Assembly (NCBI GenBank): GCA_964410215.1
Contig: CAYPHA010000016.1
Span: 1-64,000 of the forward strand
Source: CAYPHA01 sp964410215
GTDB taxonomy: Bacteria; Calditrichota; Calditrichia; Calditrichales; CAYPHA01
Direction of reading: 5' to 3'
DNA length: 64,000 nucleotides
Position 1 is the first letter of the stretch, and each line of letters starts with the position of its first letter. This document shows positions 33,198 through 42,568 of this stretch, in pieces. The translations under genes were made by a program, and so were the position numbers. The notes beneath the pieces were generated by a model. It did no database searches, had not been told where the DNA came from, and saw nothing but the letters and a program-made list of their open reading frames with translations.

Positions 33198-35863
33198 CAG
33201 TTCTTATCGGCACTCTTTTTAATGGAATTCAGAAAATCCTGCGCTGCTTTGTCAGTCGGATTTATTTTAAGCCAATCCTCTAAAGGCTTGATGGCCTTCT
33301 CCGGTGTACCGCCCATCTGGTAGGCCCTTATAAGCAGACTCAGGTTCTGCGGATCGATGGCATTCTCTTCATAGGCCTTTTCCAGCAGTTTTACGGCAGC
33401 ATCATACTGTGTCAACCGCAGGAGGTGGTTTCCGATCATGGACAGATCACGGGCGTTATTACCAGAAGCAATCAGTGAATCGGCATAACTCGTATCTGCC
33501 GCGACGTAAACGGCATCTTTAAACAGGCGGAGTACTTTGCTGGTCCAGGGGATAACGTCCGCGGGGATTCGCTCTTCCATTACCGTCATAAGTTCCGTCA
33601 GGGCTGTCCCGCCGGCGTCATTCCTCACATAGTATTCTGCCAGCTGAACGTATGCCGTACGGTAATTCTGCAACAGGCCTTTGATATTATCATTATAATA
33701 TACCGTCGGGTCATTGAGACCGCGGTATTGATAGACATCTTTCAGGTTACGTGCCAGATGATCCGGAGAGATTTCCCAGTTCTTAAAAGGTACCAGCCGC
33801 AATACCAGTCCGTCCATGCGCATGAAATCGGAAAGTTCACCCAGCAGATTACTCCGGGGTACCGTTACAGCAAAATAGATGGGTCGTTGCCAGCGGTTGG
33901 CGGCGATGATATTCAGGATCATGTAGTCCTGTGTTCTCAGTACCGAACCGAATCGGGTATTCATAGTCGGTTCTATCGTAAAAGTGATCTGTTCCGGTGG
34001 TTCATCCGGGGCATAATCAAACTGGGTTTTAAATTCTTCAAGGGTCTGCCGGGCAACGGCCGGGGGTACTTTAATGGAATATTTCTGCGATTTCCAGCGC
34101 ATCAGACCCAGCCGGTCCAGCTCCGCCTCGGAAATCTTCATCGGCACCGTCGGCTCCAGGTCGCGCAGTTGACGAATATACCAGTCCGTGTTCAACAGGC
34201 TTAGGTTTACGATACGGACGTCGGTACGAATTTTTTCCACTTCCTGCAGATACCACAACGGGAAAGTGTCGTTATCACCGTTTGTAAAGAGGATGCCGTT
34301 TGGTTCACAGGACATGAGCATGTTATAGGAATAATCAAAAGCGACATAATTTCCGGTTCTGTCGTGTGAATGATAATTTTTTGCGAACATGTTAACCGGT
34401 ACAATGATCACGAGGAGTGTGAGTACGGTGCCCATAACCAGTCTGGAGACATTTTTTTTATTCTTAAAGATAATTTCGCGAATCATATCCAGAATACCGG
34501 CATAACCGAGGCCGATCCATATCGCAAAGGCGAAAAAGCTGCCCACATAGCTGTAATCACGCTCACGCGGCTGCGGATCCGGCTGGTTGAGATAGAAGAT
34601 GATGGCCAGCCCCGTCATAAAAAACAGGGCAAACACGGCAAGGGCATGTTTGGGATCCCTCCGGAAATGCCAGAACATCCCAACCAGCCCCAGTAAAAAG
34701 GGCAGGGCCCAGAACTGGCTGGCAGACCAGTTCACCTCATCTTCATCCATCCCGACAAATTGCCACAGAAAATAACGGACATACATTTTATTGATCTGGT
34801 AATTCCAGAAAAAATCACCTGTCGACGTGTATAACTTGCTGTTCGGTGAGGTTTCCCAGGTACCTTTCCTGTCAAGGGGATCATGCGCACCGTATTGTTC
34901 CCGGTTTATGTATTTCACAAAATTCTCGATGGTTTCCGGGTTATTTTCATCGATATTGGGATTCAGGTTGGAACGGATATAGATCATCGCATAAGTTGAA
35001 TAACCGATCGTGATCAGGAGGATCGAGAGGAACGCAAAACTGGCCAGATGTTTTTTGTTGTTCAGCGCCCAGAACGTGCCTGCGATAACGATGAGCAGAA
35101 AGCCACCCAGGCCAAAAGCACCCCAATGCAAGGCAAGTTTCGGAATCCATTGGACCATACCCGGATACACCGCAACCATAATGATCCCGGTTATAACCAC
35201 CAGAATTGCGAATGATTTCACATTAAAATTAAAACGTTTGTAATAATAGATCATAGCGACAAAAGGTAACGCCAGTACGTTCAGAAGATGCACGGCGATT
35301 GCCAGGCCGATGAGATAGGAAATCATGAGCAGATAGCGTTCATTCCCCGGTTCTTCCGACTTTTCAGCCCAGACCAGCACCAGCCAGACGATGAGCGAGG
35401 TAAAGAGCATGGATGCGGCATAGACTTCGGCTTCGACGGCGTTAAACCAGAAGCTGTGCGTAAAGGCGAAACTCAGAGAACCGAGCACACCGGAGGATAT
35501 GGCAATCATCCAGTCCGAAGCCGATTCCAGCCGGCCTTTCCATTCCCGGACAAGGTGCACAATGGTCAGATAGAGGAGCATAACCGTGATGGAGCTGGAG
35601 AATACGGAGATCAGATTCACCTTGAAGGCCACATCCTGTATGAAAGGAAGCATGCTGAACATGCGTCCGACGAGAAGATAGAGTGGCGCGCCGGGCGGAT
35701 GCGGCACAGCCATCCGGTAACTGCAGGCGATAAACTCCCCGCAATCCCAGAATGATACGGTGGGCGCTACGGTTGCCAGGTATACAATCGATGTGACGAT
35801 GAAAACGGCAAATGCGACCAGGTTATTTGTTTTTCTCATATCCATGCTTTTCTGAATCTCCAT
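33197..35863 (-). CDS. DUF2723 integral-membrane glycosyltransferase with C-terminal TPR
   Basis: The N-terminal part carries the DUF2723 signature APTVSFWDCGEFIACSYRMA and PHPPGAPLY, then some 12 hydrophobic spans. The family is related to protein O-mannosyltransferases, with the acidic WDCGE loop as the likely active site. A soluble domain follows, and the C-terminal ~170 residues look like TPRs (YDAAVKLLEKAYEENAI). I chose the ATG at 35863 (888 residues); two further in-frame methionines lie within nine residues. The gene is 59 bases behind the GT2 gene and overlaps the flippase-like gene by one base. An export-linked glycosylation role is inference. Confidence 0.88.
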   Translation of the reverse strand: MEIQKSMDMRKTNNLVAFAVFIVTSIVYLATVAPTVSFWDCGEFIACSYRMAVPHPPGAPLYLLVGRMFSMLPFIQDVAFKVNLISVFSSSITVMLLYLTIVHLVREWKGRLESASDWMIAISSGVLGSLSFAFTHSFWFNAVEAEVYAASMLFTSLIVWLVLVWAEKSEEPGNERYLLMISYLIGLAIAVHLLNVLALPFVAMIYYYKRFNFNVKSFAILVVITGIIMVAVYPGMVQWIPKLALHWGAFGLGGFLLIVIAGTFWALNNKKHLASFAFLSILLITIGYSTYAMIYIRSNLNPNIDENNPETIENFVKYINREQYGAHDPLDRKGTWETSPNSKLYTSTGDFFWNYQINKMYVRYFLWQFVGMDEDEVNWSASQFWALPFLLGLVGMFWHFRRDPKHALAVFALFFMTGLAIIFYLNQPDPQPRERDYSYVGSFFAFAIWIGLGYAGILDMIREIIFKNKKNVSRLVMGTVLTLLVIIVPVNMFAKNYHSHDRTGNYVAFDYSYNMLMSCEPNGILFTNGDNDTFPLWYLQEVEKIRTDVRIVNLSLLNTDWYIRQLRDLEPTVPMKISEAELDRLGLMRWKSQKYSIKVPPAVARQTLEEFKTQFDYAPDEPPEQITFTIEPTMNTRFGSVLRTQDYMILNIIAANRWQRPIYFAVTVPRSNLLGELSDFMRMDGLVLRLVPFKNWEISPDHLARNLKDVYQYRGLNDPTVYYNDNIKGLLQNYRTAYVQLAEYYVRNDAGGTALTELMTVMEERIPADVIPWTSKVLRLFKDAVYVAADTSYADSLIASGNNARDLSMIGNHLLRLTQYDAAVKLLEKAYEENAIDPQNLSLLIRAYQMGGTPEKAIKPLEDWLKINPTDKAAQDFLNSIKKSADKN

Positions 35864-35922
35864 AATATATGGCACTGAAACCGTTGAAATAAGCAAATTT
35901 TAAGCTAAAAAAATGCGATCAT

Positions 35923-36981
35923 TTAAGCAACCGGTTTTCGATATTTTTTGACACAGGCAACAGGCGAACGTTTGCGTATATAGTGTTGCCAGACAATGCT
36001 GCCCCTGAACATATTTTTCATGATCTCACGGTCCGGAGTCGTGCGTAAGCTCTGGGTAAGACGGTGCTTAGTCATCAGGCTGCCGGATTGACTGAGCAGA
36101 TATCCGAGCGCTTTCCATACAGCCCTGGCCCTTTTGCCATCCCAGAAGAGGGAATCGGCGACGACGGTCATTAATTCCATCAGAATGCGAAGCGGCAACA
36201 GCACGATCAACCAGGTTATTGCATAATTTTTTATCATCATGACCAGGTTATTACGATGGTTCAGGTACATTTTCTTTTCGTTGTCACTTCGCAGTGTATA
36301 CCCGGAATAATGCAATATATACGTTTCTGTCGCCACCAGGTTCCGGAATCCGGCAAGTTGAGCCCGCCAGTTCCAGTCGATCTCTTCCTGGTGCGCAAAG
36401 AAATCTTCATCCAGCACCCCGATGGTATCGGCAACCGATTTGCGCAGAAGCATGGCACAGCCGGATGTCCAGAAGACGTCCCCGGACAGGCCGTCATACT
36501 GATTTTCATCCTTCTCCACCTGTTCGAAAATACGCCCGCGGGCAAACGGATAGCCGAAGATATCCAGTTCTCCTCCCGCCGCTCCCGAATAATCGAAACG
36601 TGAAGGATCCTGGATAGACAGAATTTTAGGCTGAACGGCGGCGATACGGTCATCCCGTTTGATTGCCCTGTGAAGCACCGAAAGGAAGTTTTCCGGCATC
36701 ACCGTATCATTGTTCAGCAGAAGGACGAAGGGGCTCTCTGCCAGGCCGATACCCTGGTTGCAACCGCCGGCGTAGCCCCTGTTTTCCGTATTTTCAACCA
36801 GATGTACCTGCGGGAATGCGGAGCGGACCCATTCCTGGCTGCCGTCAGTCGATCCGTTGTCGATCAAAATGGTCCTGAAATCTGTAAAGGTATTTTTGTA
36901 GAGCGCTGTCAGACAGTCCCTGAGGATGTCAATACCGTTAAAATGCGGAATAACAACGGTGATCTCTGTCGGATTTCCCAA
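35923..36981 (-). CDS. GT2 glycosyltransferase, rhamnosyltransferase-like
   Basis: The 352-residue product begins with a GT2 domain: VVIPHFNGIDILRDCL, LIDNGSTDGSQEW, ENRGYAGGCNQG and LLNNDTVMP (DxD-like). Later blocks are GCAMLLRK, DEDFFAHQEEIDW and YILHYSG, typical of WbbL-like surface-sugar transferases. A C-terminal hydrophobic segment (AITWLIVLLPLRILMELM) probably anchors it. The start is TTG at 36981; the 13 bases after the recG stop offer only a weak GGA, and no ATG is in frame nearby. The gene precedes the DUF2723 gene. Confidence 0.85.
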   Translation of the reverse strand: MGNPTEITVVIPHFNGIDILRDCLTALYKNTFTDFRTILIDNGSTDGSQEWVRSAFPQVHLVENTENRGYAGGCNQGIGLAESPFVLLLNNDTVMPENFLSVLHRAIKRDDRIAAVQPKILSIQDPSRFDYSGAAGGELDIFGYPFARGRIFEQVEKDENQYDGLSGDVFWTSGCAMLLRKSVADTIGVLDEDFFAHQEEIDWNWRAQLAGFRNLVATETYILHYSGYTLRSDNEKKMYLNHRNNLVMMIKNYAITWLIVLLPLRILMELMTVVADSLFWDGKRARAVWKALGYLLSQSGSLMTKHRLTQSLRTTPDREIMKNMFRGSIVWQHYIRKRSPVACVKKYRKPVA

Positions 36982-36994
36982 ATTCTACATCCAT

Positions 36995-39088
36995 TCAACT
37001 GATATTTATAAGTTCCATGCGTTCTTTATACTCGGTCCGGATAGCATGGTTCAGGCCGGCATTTTCCGGGCGGCGCAGGAGGGGGTCCTCCGCGACAATC
37101 CGGAAGGCATCCTCCCGGGCTTCAATCAGAATATCACGATCGACGATGGGATTGGCAATTTTAAAGTCGGGCATCCCGCTTTGCTTGGTCCCGTGAAAAT
37201 CTCCCCATCCACGGATCGTGAGATCTTTTTCAGAAATGACAAATCCGTCATTTGTTTCTGTCATGATTTTCAGGCGCTGCTGGGCCACTTCCCCCACATT
37301 ATAGGGTGTTTTCAGAATACAGAAGGATTTTTGTGATCCCCGGCCGATACGGCCGCGTAGCTGGTGCAACTGGGCCAGACCGAACCGTTCGCTGTGCTCG
37401 ATCAGCATAATCGTGGCATTAGCGACATCGACGCCCACTTCAACAACGATGGTCGAAACAAGGATCTGAATCTCATTTCCAGTAAAACGGCGCATTACCG
37501 TTTCCTTCTCATCCGATTTCATGCGTCCATGCAGCAGGCCGATATTATATCCCTTAAACGGCCCTTTTTTCAGATAGACGAAACCTTCCGTTGCCGCCTT
37601 CAGATCCATGCTTTCGCTTTCTTCAACCAGCGGATAAATGATGTAGGCCTGTTCGCCCTGATCCACGTGCTCACGGACAAACTGATAGATCTGTTCCGAC
37701 TGATCATCAAAGCGCCACACCGTTTGTATGGGCTGCCGGCTCGCGGGTAATTCATCGATCAGTGAGACATCCAGCGAGCCGTAGGCCGTCAGGGCCAGCG
37801 TGCGCGGAATCGGCGTTGCCGTCATGATCAGCACATCGGGATTCAGTCCCTTGGCCATCAGGTTACCCCGTTGCATCACCCCGAAACGGTGTTGTTCGTC
37901 GATGACAACCAGCCCCAGGTTGCTGAAGCTTACCGATTCCTGTATCAGTGTGTGCGTACCGATAATGATGCAGGGTTTACCGGTTTTAATTTCCGCAAAC
38001 AGCGCATCCCGTTCGTCCTTTTTTTTACTGCCTGTAAAAAGATGGATAGGGACCTCTAAATCATTGAGCATCCTGCTGATATTAATGTAGTGCTGTTCAG
38101 CGAGGATTTCTGTCGGCACCATCAGGGCCGTCTGGCAGCCGTTATCGATGGCGATAAGCATGGCCATCAGTGCCACCAGTGTTTTACCGGAACCGACATC
38201 GCCCTGCAGCAGGCGATTCATCGGGGTGGATTTTTTCATATCTTCCCGGATCTCACGGACAACCCTTTTCTGTGCCCCGGTCATTTCAAAGGGAAGCTGT
38301 TCATAAAGACGATGCAGTCCGGGGCTGCTTTTCGTAAAGGGAATACCGACCGGTTTCGACTTTATATTGGCCCGTTGCAGGGCGAGAAGCAATTGCAGGA
38401 AGAAAAACTCCTGATATTTCAGCCGGTACATCGCGCCATTGAGCAACTGCCGACTATCCGGCAGGTGAATCTGGCAGTAGGCATCGGTTAACGACTGAAA
38501 GCGCCGCTCCTGAATCAGTGTTTCCGGAAACGGATCACGGATATCCACGCCTTTTTCGAAGAGGTTATTAAAAATATTGCGAAACGTGTACGAGTTGATC
38601 CCCGTTTTTTTAAAAATCTCGCTCTCGCGATAAAAAGCGATGATTTTCCCGGTATTTACCAGCTTTTCGATCTCGCCGGTACCCAGGCGATCGTAATCGG
38701 GATGCACCATCTGATACCCACGGTAAAAACTGATTTTCCCTGATAACGATACCCATTCTCCAATTTGGAACAGTTTTTTAAAAAAATTAATCCCGTTAAA
38801 CCAGACCGCTTCGAGTATGCCTTTGCCATCGGATATAACCAGGTAAAAAACCGGCTTACGATACCGTTTTATACCGGTCACCTCGATTTTTCCGACAACG
38901 GTTACTTCCTGGTCAGCCTGCAGGGTATCCAGGCCGACAATGGAGGTACGGTCCACATATTTACGGGGGAAGTAGTTCAGGAGGTCCCTGCGGGTGTCTA
39001 TTCCCGATTTGGAAAGGATCTCAGCACGTTTGGGACCGATACCCTTCAGAAATTGCAATTCGAATTCTTGTTGTGACTCTTGGGTCAT
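36995..39088 (-). CDS. recG: ATP-dependent DNA helicase RecG
   Basis: RecG remodels stalled forks and branched DNA. The 697-residue product has the N-terminal wedge/OB domain (TVVGKIEVTGIKRYRKPVF), then the superfamily 2 helicase motifs: LLQGDVGSGKTLVALMAM, GTHTLIQE, VIDEQHRFGVMQR, MTATPIPRTLALT, TTIVVEVGVDVANA-like, and RGRIGRGSQKSFC. The C-terminal LTIRGWGDFHGTKQSG is diagnostic of RecG. Length is standard. The gene is 30 bases behind lolD and 13 before the GT2 gene. No ribosome site is obvious. Confidence 0.97.
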   Translation of the reverse strand: MTQESQQEFELQFLKGIGPKRAEILSKSGIDTRRDLLNYFPRKYVDRTSIVGLDTLQADQEVTVVGKIEVTGIKRYRKPVFYLVISDGKGILEAVWFNGINFFKKLFQIGEWVSLSGKISFYRGYQMVHPDYDRLGTGEIEKLVNTGKIIAFYRESEIFKKTGINSYTFRNIFNNLFEKGVDIRDPFPETLIQERRFQSLTDAYCQIHLPDSRQLLNGAMYRLKYQEFFFLQLLLALQRANIKSKPVGIPFTKSSPGLHRLYEQLPFEMTGAQKRVVREIREDMKKSTPMNRLLQGDVGSGKTLVALMAMLIAIDNGCQTALMVPTEILAEQHYINISRMLNDLEVPIHLFTGSKKKDERDALFAEIKTGKPCIIIGTHTLIQESVSFSNLGLVVIDEQHRFGVMQRGNLMAKGLNPDVLIMTATPIPRTLALTAYGSLDVSLIDELPASRQPIQTVWRFDDQSEQIYQFVREHVDQGEQAYIIYPLVEESESMDLKAATEGFVYLKKGPFKGYNIGLLHGRMKSDEKETVMRRFTGNEIQILVSTIVVEVGVDVANATIMLIEHSERFGLAQLHQLRGRIGRGSQKSFCILKTPYNVGEVAQQRLKIMTETNDGFVISEKDLTIRGWGDFHGTKQSGMPDFKIANPIVDRDILIEAREDAFRIVAEDPLLRRPENAGLNHAIRTEYKERMELINIS

Positions 39089-39118
39089 AAGAGGAAAAAG
39101 AATCTTATGTTAATCCAT

Positions 39119-39826
39119 TTATTCGTTGACCAGTCTGCCGTCATCCAGTTCAATGATCCGGGTTGCCCTGGAAGCCATTTCCTCATTATGGGTCACAATA
39201 ATGAGGGTATGGTTCATCTGATGGTTTAATTCCAGCAACAGGCTGTAAAGCGCTTCACCGTTCTGTTTGTCCAGATTGCCCGTCGGTTCATCAGCCAGTA
39301 CGACCTTTGGTTTATTAATCAGGGCCCGTGCCACGGCAACCCGTTGCTGTTCACCACCGGACAGTTCCCGCGGTTTATGCTCGAGCCGGTGACTCAATCC
39401 GACCTGATCCAGTATATGCCTCGCATATTCTGCTTTTTCATTACTCAAAGGACCGTGCATCATTGCAGGGATCTGTACATTTTCCAGTGCCGTGAATTCG
39501 GGCAGCAAATGATGAAACTGAAAGACGAACCCAATATTATGATTACGAAATCGGGAAAGTTCGTCATTTTTTAATTGTAAAATATCCTGGCCGTCGATGA
39601 GGACAGTTCCGGAGGTAGGCAGGTCGAGGGCACCCATCAGGTGCAGCAGGGTACTTTTCCCGACCCCGGAGGGGCCCATGATCACGATCACTTCCGATCG
39701 TTTCACCTCGAAGCTGATACCCTTTATCACTTCAACAAGCTGCGGACCGTTTTCATAGGTTTTGCGGATATCCCTGACCTGGATCACAGGATCCGGCTTC
39801 ATGCTCTTTCCAGTGTTTTTACTCAT
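39119..39826 (-). CDS. lolD: Lipoprotein-release/export ABC transporter ATP-binding protein (LolD-like)
   Basis: The product (235 residues) is an ABC ATPase of the LolD/MacB class, which drives release of outer-membrane lipoproteins from the inner membrane. It has Walker A GPSGVGKSTLLHL, Q-loop FVFQFHHLLPEFTALENV, signature LSGGEQQRVAVARAL, Walker B VVLADEPTGNLD and the H-loop VTHNEE. I chose the ATG at 39826, which overlaps the end of lolC by eight bases. An upstream start at 39886 would lie wholly inside lolC. The gene is next to its permease and before recG. Confidence 0.94.
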   Translation of the reverse strand: MSKNTGKSMKPDPVIQVRDIRKTYENGPQLVEVIKGISFEVKRSEVIVIMGPSGVGKSTLLHLMGALDLPTSGTVLIDGQDILQLKNDELSRFRNHNIGFVFQFHHLLPEFTALENVQIPAMMHGPLSNEKAEYARHILDQVGLSHRLEHKPRELSGGEQQRVAVARALINKPKVVLADEPTGNLDKQNGEALYSLLLELNHQMNHTLIIVTHNEEMASRATRIIELDDGRLVNE

Positions 39827-41060
39827 AGCGGATTGCCTCGACAGGAACCAGTTGTGATGCTTTATAGGCCGGATATACGGATGCAACCAGACTCAGAAGC
39901 ATGGATACGGATGCAATGGATAGAAAGTCCCACAGTTTCATTTTTATAGGCAGCGCGCTGATCAGGTACACATCAGACGGCAATGAAATCAGGCTGTAAT
40001 GCAGTTGCAGAAAGCCGACGGTATAACCGATGATACAACCGAGCACGGTACCGAAAATACCTACCAGCAGCCCTTCGAACATAAAGATTTTCATGACACT
40101 TGCGGAAGTGGCCCCCATGGATTTCAGAATGCCGATTTCCCTCGTTTTTTCCATCACAACCATGACAAGGGAGCTGATGATATTGAAGGCCGCGACCATG
40201 ATAATCAGACTGAGGATAACAAAGGCGCCCCATTTTTCAATTTCCATCCAGGAATAGAGAGAACGGTTCAATTCAAACCAGGTTAATGTTGTATAAGGAT
40301 AACCGAGTTGCTCTTCGATCTGCTCGCCGACTTCCCCGGCCAGCTGGTAGTCGTCCAGCTTGATTTCGATCCAGGAAACACCTTCGTCCAGATCAAACAG
40401 TTTTTGGGCATCTTCTATGGAAATGTAAGAGAATACCTTATCATATTCATAGTAGCCCAATTCCAGCAGTCCGGCTACGTGGAATTGCATTGCCTTCGGT
40501 TGTGTAAAAAATCCACCCTCTTTCGGCATGGACCATACCGTTACAATTTCACCGAGGTTGAGAGCCAGAATGGCATCGGCCAGGTAACGTCCAAGGATGA
40601 TACCCGGGTAGCTGTGCCCGTTGATTTCTTTTGGTTCAAAATTAAGCTCACCGAGGACAATTTTATCGGAAATACTGGTCACCTGGTCAGCCGTTTCAGG
40701 ATCGATAGCACGGATACCCGTCGGTTTCTGAGCCGATTGTGATTTGATCATACCCTCTTCAAAAATCGCCGGTGAGGCTCCGACGACGTGTTCAACCTTG
40801 CGTACAATATGTAAAAGAGAATCCGTATCCGTAATTTTTTCCGTGAAATATTTACGCAGGCGCAGGTGGGCATCGGCACCAATCAGCCGTGTACGCACCT
40901 CTTCCTCGAACCCGTTCATTACCGACAGTACCAGGATAAGGGCGGTCACCCCGATCATGACACCACCGATCGACACATAGGTAATGATGGATATGAATCC
41001 GGTGCGGCGCTTGGCCCGCAGGTAACGCCGGGCTATGAATAATTCAAAGTTCATGCTCAT
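39819..41060 (-). CDS. lolC: Lipoprotein-releasing ABC transporter permease (LolC/LolE family)
   Basis: This 413-residue FtsX-like permease has an N-terminal span (about 25-50, FISIITYVSIGGVMIGVTALI), a large periplasmic MacB-PCD-like domain (about 55-260) and three C-terminal spans. Family blocks are FELFIARRYLRAKRR, SVMNGFEEEVRTRL, GILKSMGATSASVMKIF and the end SLVASVYPAYKASQLVPVEAIRYE, here quoted in part (PAYKASQLVPVEAIRY). Only one permease gene is present, so the complex may be a homodimer. It overlaps lysS (ATGA, 41057-41060) and lolD (eight bases). Confidence 0.93.
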   Translation of the reverse strand: MSMNFELFIARRYLRAKRRTGFISIITYVSIGGVMIGVTALILVLSVMNGFEEEVRTRLIGADAHLRLRKYFTEKITDTDSLLHIVRKVEHVVGASPAIFEEGMIKSQSAQKPTGIRAIDPETADQVTSISDKIVLGELNFEPKEINGHSYPGIILGRYLADAILALNLGEIVTVWSMPKEGGFFTQPKAMQFHVAGLLELGYYEYDKVFSYISIEDAQKLFDLDEGVSWIEIKLDDYQLAGEVGEQIEEQLGYPYTTLTWFELNRSLYSWMEIEKWGAFVILSLIIMVAAFNIISSLVMVVMEKTREIGILKSMGATSASVMKIFMFEGLLVGIFGTVLGCIIGYTVGFLQLHYSLISLPSDVYLISALPIKMKLWDFLSIASVSMLLSLVASVYPAYKASQLVPVEAIRYE

Positions 41061-42550
41061 TTGTTTTCCGGTCGCATTTGAGGGAAGAAAATGACATCAC
41101 GGATGCTGGGCTGATCGGTAAACAGCATGGTCAGCCGGTCGATACCGATGCCAAGTCCGGCCGTCGGCGGCATACCGGTCTCCAGGGCGCGGATATAATC
41201 GTCATCCATGATCTGGGCTTCTTCATCCCCCTTTTCTTTCAGTTTCATCTGATTCATGAAGCGCTCATGCTGGTCAAGGGGATCATTCAATTCACTGAAC
41301 GCGTTTCCGACTTCCTTGCCTCCGATGATCGGTTCAAAACGTTCCACGAGTCGCGGATTATCGCGGTGTTTTTTAGCCAGTGGGGACATCTCAAGCGGAT
41401 AGTCCATAATAAACGTCGGCTGAATCAATTTGGGCTCGACCAGTTCACCAAAAATTTCATCCACAATCTTTCCCGGTCCCATTTCCGGGGCGATAGTGAC
41501 ATTCAATTTATCAGCGGCTTCTTTCAGTTTTACCGGATCCATATGGCTGAGATCGTGCCCGGTATATTCCTCTATGGCCTCGAACATCGGCAGACGTCGC
41601 CAGGGCGGTGAGAGATCGATTTCCTGCCCGTTGAAGGTGATTGTTTTCGAGCCGATCACCGTATCGGCGATATGGTTAAAAATCTGTTCAACGAATTCCA
41701 TCATCCAGTTATAATCCTTATAGGCGATGTAGACCTCCACCTGGGTGAATTCAGGGTTATGGAACCGGTCCATCCCTTCATTCCGGAAATCCTTGGCAAA
41801 TTCATAGACCCGGTCAAACCCGCCGACGATCAGCCGTTTCAGGTAGAGTTCATTGGCAATCCGCAGGTACAGCTTCATATCGAGCTTGTTATGATGGGTG
41901 GTAAAGGGGCGAGCCGCAGCTCCGCCGTAAATCGGCTGCAGGATAGGTGTTTCCACCTCCAGGCAGTCATTCCGGTTCAGAAAATCACGGATAGCCGATA
42001 TGATTTTACTGCGTTTTACAAAGACATCCTTCACCTCCGGGCTGACGATCAGGTCGACATAGCGCTGGCGGTAGCGCAGCTCCTTGTCGGCAAACTGATC
42101 GAATACGACCTTCTCGCCGTCTTCCTCTTTTTCCTTGACCACTGGGAGCGGGCGCACGGATTTGGCGAGCAGTTCGATCCGATCGGCAAATACGGATATT
42201 TCACCGGTACGGGTTTTGAAGACCTTACCGCCGGCACCTAGGATATCGCCCATATCGAGAATTTTGAACATGTCGAAGGCCTGGTCCCCAACCGCATCTT
42301 TCCGGATATACACCTGGATGCGTCCCTGCTGATCCTGAATATGGCAAAAGGCCGCTTTACCCATCAGGCGCATGGACATGATGCGCCCAGCAATACGTAC
42401 CGGTTTCTCCTCCAGATTGTCGAAATCATCGGCGACCTGCTTTGAAAAATGGGTCGTATCATATTCAAAGGGATAGGGATTAATCCCCATTTCTTTCAGT
42501 TTTTCAAGTTTTTCTTTACGAATTTCAATCAGTTGATTATAATCTTCCAA
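41057..42550 (-). CDS. lysS: Lysyl-tRNA synthetase, class II
   Basis: LysRS charges tRNA-Lys. The 497-residue protein has the N-terminal OB-fold anticodon domain (VRIAGRIMSMRLMGKAAF, HIQDQQGRIQVYI) and a class II catalytic core. Motif 1 is around FLEVETPILQPI-like sequence (CLEVETPIL), motif 2 is FRNEGMDRFHNPEFT, and motif 3 is GLGIGIDRLTML. The start is TTG; AAAGGA lies about seven bases upstream and no ATG is close by. It is 18 bases behind prfB and overlaps lolC by four bases. Confidence 0.96.
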   Translation of the reverse strand: MEDYNQLIEIRKEKLEKLKEMGINPYPFEYDTTHFSKQVADDFDNLEEKPVRIAGRIMSMRLMGKAAFCHIQDQQGRIQVYIRKDAVGDQAFDMFKILDMGDILGAGGKVFKTRTGEISVFADRIELLAKSVRPLPVVKEKEEDGEKVVFDQFADKELRYRQRYVDLIVSPEVKDVFVKRSKIISAIRDFLNRNDCLEVETPILQPIYGGAAARPFTTHHNKLDMKLYLRIANELYLKRLIVGGFDRVYEFAKDFRNEGMDRFHNPEFTQVEVYIAYKDYNWMMEFVEQIFNHIADTVIGSKTITFNGQEIDLSPPWRRLPMFEAIEEYTGHDLSHMDPVKLKEAADKLNVTIAPEMGPGKIVDEIFGELVEPKLIQPTFIMDYPLEMSPLAKKHRDNPRLVERFEPIIGGKEVGNAFSELNDPLDQHERFMNQMKLKEKGDEEAQIMDDDYIRALETGMPPTAGLGIGIDRLTMLFTDQPSIRDVIFFPQMRPENK

Positions 42551-42568
42551 TCCGGTTTCCTTTCCGTT

